Source: Deltaproteobacteria bacterium (lineage in GTDB: Bacteria; Desulfobacterota; Binatia; Binatales; Binataceae). From it: DNA of 9,647 bases. Positions within the stretch are counted from its first letter, which is position 1; each line of letters starts with the position of its first letter. The stretch covers positions 1 to 9,647 of the forward strand of contig JAJXYM010000329.1 of the NCBI GenBank assembly GCA_021780585.1. The letters run 5' to 3'. Below are positions 5,501 to 9,647 of the stretch, piece by piece. Made by a program: the position numbers and the translations under genes. Under the pieces are notes generated by a model, which did no database searches, had not been told where the DNA came from, and saw nothing but the letters and a program-made list of their open reading frames with translations.

Positions 5501-6960
5501 GCCAGAATCAGAACGAATACCTGTATGGCCGCAACGGCCTCGGTGTATGGGAGCCGAAGGTGACCAGCGGCTATGGATATACGATTTCGGTTCCGCCGAC
5601 GCCGCCGGCGGGGGCCGATCCCGGCGATACCCAACCCAAACAGAACACCGATTCGAAGTTGCCGCTGCCGGCCGCGGGCATTCCCCGGATTGTCGACATC
5701 GGCCTGACCGACGCCCGGATGCAGAAAGTGCCCGACAGCAACCCCGTACAGGCGCAGCCCTTCTTTGTTCGTTTGGGAATCTGTTACGGCAACGCCAACA
5801 ACGGCAACGGAGCCCAGCTCAAGGACAGCGATTTCAACGTCGTGCGCGGCTATCGCTCATGGGGCGGCGGACTCGGCGGTTCGACTGAAGTCGATCCCGA
5901 GCTGAACAAATACTGGAATCGCGAGGTCTGCCACAATCTCGACGAGCAGCTAAAGCGCGAAGGGAAATCCTACGAGGAGATTTGTCCGAGCGCCGCTATC
6001 GCGCCGCCGAATCCGCACACCCAGGCCTGCGACGCCGACGGCGTGCTCGATTCGACGACCGGCAAGTGCAAGTACCCGAAAAAGGTCCTGACACCGGTGG
6101 ATTGTTCGCAAATGGCCGCGACCAATCCGACCGCCGACAAGTATTGCTACAATTCCACGACCGGATGGCTCTACCTGTACGTCGCCCAGAAGACCTTCAA
6201 TGCCGAAGGCCCGTCGCCGGTCGGCGATTGCGCGGCGGTCAATCATGTCGCCAGTTGCGCCAACGCATGTCCAGCCGGGCAATACCAGAGTCCGGCGGAC
6301 TGCTCCTGCTCAACCGACAACCCCTGTCCGAATCCGGACGGCACGATCGACGGCTTCAAATTTCCGGAGACGTATTACAGTTGTCCGAACGAAGGCTGCC
6401 CGGATTACCGGGTTGAAGTGAAACCCGGAATCGAATGGAAGCCGGGCCCTTCGACTTGCGCCGATCCTTATGATCCCCAAATCGGCGCGGTCCCGGCCGC
6501 GCAGAATCCGCCGCCCCAGAACCAATTGGCGGTCGGCGGCCAGCCGGTGGCGCAGACGATCGCCTACGGCGTCGATAATATTCCGCACGCGCAGCCGGTT
6601 CCCACGCCGAATTGCGCGGCGGGCACGCCGGCCAGCGGCGCTCCGCCGTGGGCGCCCGGCGGGAATCCGGTCACGCCAAATCTGGTGAGCTTCCAGATCG
6701 CAAACAACGGACCAACGCCGGCCTCGATCAGCATAGCCGGCATCAATGTCTACACCGCGACCAACAACAACACCTACATCGCGACGGCGCTGGCGATAGG
6801 CAGTTCGTATACGCTCAAGGCGACGCGCGCCGGCGTCTCATGCCAGTCCAACTTCACCACTGGAGGAACCTCGAGCGCTCCGCAATACACAGTCGATACG
6901 AATAACAACGGATGCAACATCGTGCCGCCGCAGGGCACGTGGGTCATGACGTTGCCGTAA
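2587..6960 (+). CDS. Large secreted G8-domain / right-handed beta-helix protein, CEMIP/TMEM2-like
   Basis: About 1457 residues from the SD-supported ATG at 2587; the frame is open from an ATG at 2503, which would add 28 residues. A Sec signal peptide ends near residue 38 (PAARA|ADC). Residues about 76-142 look like a G8 domain (GITVSANGVLCV, then VEVGKIMVEGLFEAG and GAEIGRGD). CEMIP/TMEM2-like blocks follow in order: WHSGDWIVVGGTSYSPFESE, GVDERAEVGLISRNIKL (from 307), HWGGEIIAYKGF (from 336), GSYPIHFHMDG (from 366, His371 and His373), HHSYNKCVTVHETANLTIQN (from 392), typical of parallel beta-helix coils, and RGLWLRPNWFNIKNSRF (from 639). Residues 1115-1291 hold 15 cysteines, then a Pro-rich linker and a beta-rich tail (1364-1457). 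Animal relatives degrade or bind hyaluronan; for this protein polysaccharide binding or cleavage is only inferred. No anchor or lipobox is visible, so it is secreted or periplasmic. It appears monocistronic. Confidence 0.88.
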   Translation: MTKSIGQTKLRHKSRNTFRIIPLLGILIVGAIAPAARAADCTTAGLKALSKCPRYSKGTIDVGSSQCPAAYVDQSFTGANAIAGITVSANGVLCVRDSDLNGQPLTVEVGKIMVEGLFEAGRPGAEIGRGDPNNKLVITFTGAKPSGLQAHSMGSAGCPDPAFMKGIEVCASGKLRMYGYEGAPAAGSPRFDATHTSWTFLKLPAGDPAKFSGANGVAAPVTAADARTLDVANAVDWHSGDWIVVGGTSYSPFESEFAQLAADPQSDGTGGSLLTLAQPLVYYHFGGADPGPPSPANFKATSATNWGVDERAEVGLISRNIKLTAAITPNDPASLHWGGEIIAYKGFSEVSIQGVELEKFGKDRLGSYPIHFHMDGALGANQTALVNADSIHHSYNKCVTVHETANLTIQNVVCARAVGHLFYEEIGNEQNITFQYNLGLGAMSNSFNIDGWDSNPTQRAAERQQLINNYWWVGDNLASANGYDGFSVPNMDAQNNPTHGGCFEPDPNNPGSIKGVPGPPCGPDKIYFEPASGFWLTNPATILVGNSIGGCQGDGKGYWYVPPGSPLKPVEGGNGEFWSKLQSVNFHNNRVHGCESGIYGENEYGIVSDQLLPTVGGKLSAVSVVSTFDGVTATRNRNRGLWLRPNWFNIKNSRFAMNRDNAALVTAGGFDGASPGDWGLVTGSTFIGISLNNVDRFGPCPYPGAAGPQRGPKDSGSVPNYNTGGQFGCIDQNSAANDIINQGYPPPFWNYAGYYTYDGPARIFNDRFVNFISNRSGAPNNFPINPYLTAADQNFLNWVIASGRLGNHASVYEGDAAIGWFNSNQSSYPVSTTFNQLLFENTDLRHQVFTDLVNFAKFNDGDKNTAIVDHDGSLTGYSVIAPASSTGPAPDDVFPISLNNLPFNQASNSVDECHSEGAQNAKLEGRPTSLISPGNLGSLEVQGQWPYPVNEPAGKAFHFQWLEFGNDSAFAGQNQNEYLYGRNGLGVWEPKVTSGYGYTISVPPTPPAGADPGDTQPKQNTDSKLPLPAAGIPRIVDIGLTDARMQKVPDSNPVQAQPFFVRLGICYGNANNGNGAQLKDSDFNVVRGYRSWGGGLGGSTEVDPELNKYWNREVCHNLDEQLKREGKSYEEICPSAAIAPPNPHTQACDADGVLDSTTGKCKYPKKVLTPVDCSQMAATNPTADKYCYNSTTGWLYLYVAQKTFNAEGPSPVGDCAAVNHVASCANACPAGQYQSPADCSCSTDNPCPNPDGTIDGFKFPETYYSCPNEGCPDYRVEVKPGIEWKPGPSTCADPYDPQIGAVPAAQNPPPQNQLAVGGQPVAQTIAYGVDNIPHAQPVPTPNCAAGTPASGAPPWAPGGNPVTPNLVSFQIANNGPTPASISIAGINVYTATNNNTYIATALAIGSSYTLKATRAGVSCQSNFTTGGTSSAPQYTVDTNNNGCNIVPPQGTWVMTLP

Positions 6961-6976
6961 TCGTCCAGACGCCTTG

Positions 6977-7002
6977 GGCGCGGCGGTGTGCGCCGCCGCG
7001 CC
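6977..7002. terminator. 10-bp GC hairpin between convergent genes
   Basis: GGCGCGGCGG (6977-6986) pairs perfectly with CCGCCGCGCC (6993-7002) around a 6-nt loop. It sits 16 nt after the stop of the G8 gene and 14 nt past the stop of the minus-strand gene at 7017, in a gap of only 56 nt. It is probably shared by both transcripts. There is no T-run; only TT follows on the plus strand. Confidence 0.65.
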
Positions 7003-7016
7003 TTCAGCGTTGCCGC

Positions 7017-7601
7017 TTAACTGTTCGGGGCGTTGGCGCCGCGCGTGATCCCGATTCGCACGCGCATCGAGGCGGCGTTGATTGTGTCGGCGCCGCCGCT
7101 CGCGGTCACGCCCGTGACGACGCAATGATAGACGCCGGCGTCGAGCTCGCCGGCCAGGTTTTCGTGCGCCAGGGTCCGATTGCAGAGCAGGGTCGTCGTC
7201 GCGGGGATACAATACGCGCCCGCGCCCGCGGCGGGAGCGTAAGCCAGGCTCGCGGTGAACGATCCGCCGTCGGAGCCGAATCCGCCGCTCGGCGGCGTGA
7301 TCGTTCCGGTGACCGGCCCGGAGCATACGTTCTCGGCCTGCGATTCAGGATTTACCGCGGTGAAAGTCTCGGAACCGCTGAGATTCCCTTGCGAATCGCC
7401 AATTAGCTGACCCAGCCCCTCGACGTCGATCACCGTCGCCTGCGACGAGACCGTGGCGTATTCGGCGCCGTGAAACGCCAGATTCATATTGCCGGAGGGT
7501 TGCGGTCGCCGCCCCGGCTTCGCCATCGCCGGCCCGTTTCCCATCCCGGCGAACGTCAGGCCGACGAGCGCCGCTCCGATTGCATACTTCCTCATTCCCA
7601 T
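7017..7601 (-). CDS. Exported beta-rich protein of unknown function (194 aa)
   Basis: The preferred start is the ATG at 7601, because AAGGAGG (7618-7612) lies 10 nt before it; the frame extends upstream to 7640, and that longer form would place the SD inside the gene. The product starts MGMRKYAIGAALVGLTFAGM, a signal peptide with likely cleavage after residue 27 (AMA|KPG). The mature part has alternating short strands rich in Gly, Ser and Thr (GQLIGDSQGNLSGSETFT, CSGPVTGTIT, GGSFTASLAY), as in small extracellular beta-barrel or lipocalin-like sandwiches, and four cysteines at about 93, 131, 140 and 160 that could form two disulphides. The pattern of a GxLxGSETFT strand then a CxGxVxGTxT strand resembles unnamed exported proteins of environmental bacteria; I know of no function. 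It lies 70 nt downstream of the lipoprotein gene on the same strand, possibly co-transcribed. Confidence 0.75.
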   Translation of the reverse strand: MGMRKYAIGAALVGLTFAGMGNGPAMAKPGRRPQPSGNMNLAFHGAEYATVSSQATVIDVEGLGQLIGDSQGNLSGSETFTAVNPESQAENVCSGPVTGTITPPSGGFGSDGGSFTASLAYAPAAGAGAYCIPATTTLLCNRTLAHENLAGELDAGVYHCVVTGVTASGGADTINAASMRVRIGITRGANAPNS

Positions 7602-7611
7602 GAAGCGCATT

Positions 7612-7618
7612 CCTCCTT
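7612..7618 (-). promoter_or_regulatory. Strong Shine-Dalgarno AAGGAGG for the gene starting at 7601
   Basis: On the minus strand AAGGAGG stands 10 nt before the ATG at 7601. A nearer ATG at 7610 leaves no spacing and the ATG at 7640 lies upstream of the site, so this sequence selects the start at 7601 (or possibly 7595). Confidence 0.65.
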
Positions 7619-7641
7619 GTGGTTCGGGTTGACTAGTCATT

Positions 7642-7659
7642 CGCCGGCGGAATCCGGCG
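7642..7659. repeat. Short hairpin between the lipoprotein and exported-protein genes
   Basis: CGCCGG (7642-7647) pairs with CCGGCG (7654-7659) around a 6-nt loop, just downstream of the lipoprotein stop. It could partly terminate that transcript or stabilise its end, lowering expression of the following gene. It is short and lacks a T-run, so this is weak. Confidence 0.3.
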
Positions 7660-7671
7660 GTTGACGATTAC

Positions 7672-7986
7672 TCAGTGGCGCACGGCGAAGAGCAGAAAGC
7701 CGGTCCCCTGCGCGAGGCCGCCCACGCCCGACGCGACTTGCGCGGTGGTGCGCCAGGCGGTGTTGCTCTGATTCGCCAGATGATCTTCGAGTTGCATCTT
7801 CTGCTCGGCCGAGAGCGCGCTGTACGGTTCGTTGTAGTAGTTCGGCGCCGCCTGTTCGGCCGCGCCCCGCGGGTCCATCGCGGCGCATCCGCCGAGCGCG
7901 ACCGCCCAGCCAAGCGCAATCGCAATCAGCCGGATGCGCGCGGCCCGCCGTCCGCTCCGCCTCCCGATTCTCGCCGCGGTCGCCAT
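7672..7986 (-). CDS. Small lipoprotein (104 aa)
   Basis: The family is not recognised. The N-terminus is strongly basic (many Arg in residues 6-19), followed by a hydrophobic core and the lipobox LGGC at 31-34, so Cys34 should be acylated after signal peptidase II cleavage. The +2 residue is Ala, not Asp, which by the Lol sorting rule favours the outer membrane. The mature part has a helical, polar middle (YSALSAEQKMQLEDHLANQS, about 55-74) and a Gly-rich, hydrophobic end (GVGGLAQGTGFLLFAV) that may be a short membrane-associated helix. The start at 7986 has AGAGG 8 nt upstream. It is divergent from the sigma factor gene across 244 bp and precedes the exported protein at 7017-7601. It may be a structural or accessory envelope lipoprotein; no enzyme motif is seen. 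Confidence 0.75.
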   Translation of the reverse strand: MATAARIGRRSGRRAARIRLIAIALGWAVALGGCAAMDPRGAAEQAAPNYYNEPYSALSAEQKMQLEDHLANQSNTAWRTTAQVASGVGGLAQGTGFLLFAVRH

Positions 7987-8230
7987 CGTGATTACCTCTC
8001 TGCCGGCAATTACGCGCGGGCGACGGGGTTCGTTTACGTCGTGGCGCGACGCCGCAAGAATTTCGCCGCGAGCGTGGAAATCCTTGCGGATTCGGTAAAC
8101 ATTTTAAGGTTTAGATTCGTCCAATGGTTCAGCTAGCATCGGGTCCACGGCCGCCAGCGCGGTCCGCGACGCGCTGGAGACGCGCTCGCGGAATGCGGCG
8201 GCCGAATCCGAGCGGGGCGGACCGTACCTG
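7987..8230. promoter_or_regulatory. Divergent intergenic region upstream of the ECF sigma operon
   Basis: This region should contain the promoters of the lipoprotein gene (minus) and the sigma operon (plus). About 8075-8130 is notably AT-rich against its surroundings and holds two small inverted repeats: AATCC/GGATT (8079-8092, 4-nt loop) and TAAAC/GTTTA (8096-8113, 8-nt loop). GGAAAT at 8076-8081 resembles the GGAA-type -35 box of ECF promoters, as expected for an autoregulated sigma gene, but no convincing -10 partner at 16-17 nt was found. About 8120-8230 is GC-rich leader with no ATG, GTG or TTG in frame with the sigma gene. Confidence 0.4.
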
Positions 8231-8803
8231 GTGGAGCCTTCAGATGAGGAGTTGTGCGCAAGGGTCGCCGCGAACGACGAAACCGCGTTCGAGCTGCTGC
8301 TCGATCGCCATCAGGAACGCGCCTGGCGGCTCGCGGCGGCGATCCTCGGCAACGACGCGGAAGCGCGCGACGTTTCGCAGGAGGCGTTCCTCCGACTGCA
8401 TCAGTTCGCCAATCGCTTCGACGGGCGCGCCCGCTTCACCACCTGGTTCCATCGGATTCTGGTCAATCTCTGCATCGACCATCAGCGCCGCTCGCGCTGG
8501 TGGCGGAAATTCGTGCCGCTGGCCGGACCCGGCCGCGACCCCGACGATGAAACCGCGGTCGATCCGCCGGCGGACGAGCCGGGACCCGAAGAGACGGCGA
8601 TTCGCAACGAGGAGAGCGACCATGTCCGGCGCGCGCTCGCGCGGCTTACGCCGAAACAGCGCGCCGCCGTGCTGATGCAGGCGCAGGAGGGCCTGAGCAG
8701 CCGCGAAATCGCCGCCGTGCTCGGATGTTCGGACGCCACCGCGCGCGTGCATATCCATCGCGGCCTGATTGAACTCAGGAAGCTGATGTCCAGGGAGAGT
8801 TGA
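8231..8803 (+). CDS. ECF-type RNA polymerase sigma factor
   Basis: A 190-residue group 4 (extracytoplasmic function) sigma factor that redirects RNA polymerase to a set of promoters. Region 2 spans about 18-90: AFELLLDRHQERAWRLAAAI, then DAEARDVSQEAFLRLHQF, the core-binding and -10 recognition part, and FTTWFHRILVNLCIDHQRR (69-87). An acidic, Pro-rich linker covers about 100-130. Region 4 is at about 134-185, LTPKQRAAVLMQAQEGLS followed by a helix-turn-helix (SREIAAVLGCSDATARVHIHRG) that reads the -35 box. The start is a GTG at 8231 without a strong SD; it is the first start codon in the frame and gives the usual N-terminus (EPSDEELCARVAANDE). The anti-sigma gene follows after 1 nt, so the pair is almost certainly co-transcribed and the sigma factor held inactive until a signal arrives. 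The regulon is unknown. Confidence 0.94.
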   Translation: MEPSDEELCARVAANDETAFELLLDRHQERAWRLAAAILGNDAEARDVSQEAFLRLHQFANRFDGRARFTTWFHRILVNLCIDHQRRSRWWRKFVPLAGPGRDPDDETAVDPPADEPGPEETAIRNEESDHVRRALARLTPKQRAAVLMQAQEGLSSREIAAVLGCSDATARVHIHRGLIELRKLMSRES

Positions 8804-8804
8804 G

Positions 8805-9344
8805 ATGAGGTTTTCGCGCCATCCGGAAACCGCCCTTGCGCCGCTGATGCGCGGCGAACTGGAACCCGCGGAGCGGGACCGCGTCAGCGCGCATCTGGAG
8901 CGATGCGCGCGATGTCGCGCGACGGCGGGCGGTCTGGCCGCGACGCTCACGGCGCTGCGCGTCGAGCTGGCCGCGCGGCCCGCGCCCGACTGGCGGGATT
9001 ATCGCGCGCAACTGCGCCACCGAATCGTGCGCGAACGTCCGCATAACGACGATAAGCGATCGTGGCTGCCGTGGCGCGCGCTGGCTCCCCTCGGCGCCGC
9101 CGCCGGACTCGCCGCCGCGCTCGCGCTGGTCGTGATCCTGCTCAATTCCGCCGGCGACCGATCGGCCGCGCCGACGCCCGATCAGCTCGCGGCGGTGAAC
9201 GATCTCGGCGTCGTCGATCTCGGCCTGATGCGCGACTACCCGGTGGTGGCGCACCTCGACATGCTCGAAGATTACGATGTCATCGAGCATCTCGACGTAT
9301 TGCCGGCGACGGCGCCCGACGCTGATGAAACGTCGCCGTCATAG
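8805..9344 (+). CDS. Zinc-finger transmembrane anti-sigma factor
   Basis: A 179-residue single-pass membrane protein. The cytoplasmic N-terminus has the ZAS-type zinc motif His30-x3-Cys34-x2-Cys37 (AHLERCARC) after a typical GELEPAERDRVSAHL helix; this domain binds and blocks the ECF sigma factor encoded just upstream. One membrane helix spans about 93-113 (LAPLGAAAGLAAALALVVIL). The periplasmic tail is unusual: residues 143-154 (RDYPVVAHLDML) and 155-166 (EDYDVIEHLDVL) are a tandem 12-residue repeat with 7 identities, and 132-142 (NDLGVVDLGLM) may be a degenerate third copy. The SD AGGGAG precedes the ATG at suitable spacing. The stop lies inside the start of the next gene (20-nt overlap), which suggests translational coupling. 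Signal sensing by the tail is inferred from position. Confidence 0.9.
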   Translation: MRFSRHPETALAPLMRGELEPAERDRVSAHLERCARCRATAGGLAATLTALRVELAARPAPDWRDYRAQLRHRIVRERPHNDDKRSWLPWRALAPLGAAAGLAAALALVVILLNSAGDRSAAPTPDQLAAVNDLGVVDLGLMRDYPVVAHLDMLEDYDVIEHLDVLPATAPDADETSPS

Positions 9345-9647
9345 GACGCTCGTGCCGGCAACGCTCGTATCCCTGCTGATTCTGGGCGTGGCGCCACGCG
9401 CCCTCGCGCAGGAGCCGCCGCCGGATCCGCGGATGCTGCTGAATCTCGACCTGTTTTCAGCGGGCGCGGGAAACTCCGCCGACGGGCCGTCCGGCGCGGC
9501 CGGTCACTCCGGCTCACTGGTCGATCAGATTCGCACGCTGCGCGCGCTCGGCTACCTCGGCCGGCGCGGAAACCAGGCCGACGGGTCGGATTCCGCGCCG
9601 CCGGACGCGACGCCACCGGACGCATCGGATGGCGCCGCCGGCGGGTC
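9325..9647 (+). CDS. Exported protein, third gene of the sigma operon (cut off by window edge)
   Basis: Partial: 107 codons are present and the frame is still open at the window end. The product starts MKRRRHRTLVPATLVSLLIL, a signal peptide with likely cleavage after residue 28 (ALA|QEPP), so it is expected in the periplasm. Two motifs stand out: MLLNLDLF (37-44) and SLVDQIRTLRALGYL (64-78), a probable amphipathic helix; the rest is rich in Gly, Ala, Asp and Pro and probably disordered. The start overlaps the end of the anti-sigma gene by 20 nt in another frame. No family is recognised. In other sigma/anti-sigma operons the third gene often encodes a periplasmic modulator of the anti-sigma factor, and the NLDLF motif resembles HLDML and HLDVL in the anti-sigma tail, so a physical link is plausible but inferred. 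Confidence 0.75.
   Translation, partial: MKRRRHRTLVPATLVSLLILGVAPRALAQEPPPDPRMLLNLDLFSAGAGNSADGPSGAAGHSGSLVDQIRTLRALGYLGRRGNQADGSDSAPPDATPPDASDGAAGG

Noticed and set aside
8124..8675. 183-codon plus-strand frame starting in the sigma leader
   Set aside because: Mostly the Arg/Ser/Pro-rich alternative frame of the sigma gene; considered as a source of an earlier start but it is not in the sigma frame.
8240..8950. 236-codon minus-strand frame under the sigma and anti-sigma genes
   Set aside because: Antisense to two clearly identified genes and without domain features.
1..9647. CRISPR array, transposon ends, tRNA or rRNA genes
   Set aside because: No regularly spaced repeats, no transposase frame with terminal repeats, and no tRNA-like or rRNA-like sequence was seen on reading either strand.

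Overview
The window is GC-rich (roughly 60-65% by eye) with tightly packed bacterial genes that have Shine-Dalgarno starts, short overlaps and hairpins between convergent genes. There is no rRNA, tRNA, CRISPR array, transposase or phage gene. The gene types (a luciferase-like flavin monooxygenase, many small exported proteins of unknown function, and an ECF sigma/zinc-finger anti-sigma pair) fit a Gram-negative soil or sediment bacterium of the broad deltaproteobacterial/Acidobacteria/Binatota kind. That placement is a guess from gene style only. A lipoprotein signal with Ala at +2 supports an outer membrane.

Layout. 1-131: no confident gene. 132-425 (+): small exported protein. It converges on 535-888 (-), another small exported helical protein, and a perfect 12-bp hairpin at 472-502 lies between the two stops. 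985-2148 (-): LLM-class flavin-dependent oxidoreductase. Its stop overlaps the start of a possible 39-aa ORF (869-988), which in turn overlaps the start of the 535-888 gene, so these three may form one minus-strand operon. 2149-2586: a 438-bp divergent intergenic region with a 14-bp perfect palindrome, an AT-richer stretch and a cluster of inverted repeats. 2587-6960 (+): the dominant gene, a secreted ~1457-residue G8/right-handed beta-helix protein resembling animal CEMIP and TMEM2, with a Cys-rich and Pro-rich C-terminal extension. A 10-bp GC hairpin (6977-7002) separates it from the convergent pair 7017-7601 (-, exported beta-rich protein) and 7672-7986 (-, lipoprotein). 7987-8230: divergent intergenic region. 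8231-8803, 8805-9344 and 9325 to the end (+): ECF sigma factor, membrane zinc-finger anti-sigma factor and a small exported protein cut off by the window edge, packed with a 1-nt gap and a 20-nt overlap.

How the genes may work together. Six of the eight main gene products carry an export signal and one is a single-pass membrane protein, so the region is mainly about the cell envelope or secretion. The last three genes look like one envelope-sensing unit: a sigma factor, its membrane-anchored anti-sigma factor with a periplasmic tail of 12-residue repeats, and a periplasmic partner sharing a short Leu-Asp motif with that tail. Nothing in the sequence proves that this sigma factor controls the G8 protein. 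The strongest candidates for new biology are the bacterial CEMIP-like protein with its structured leader, and the three-gene sigma unit.
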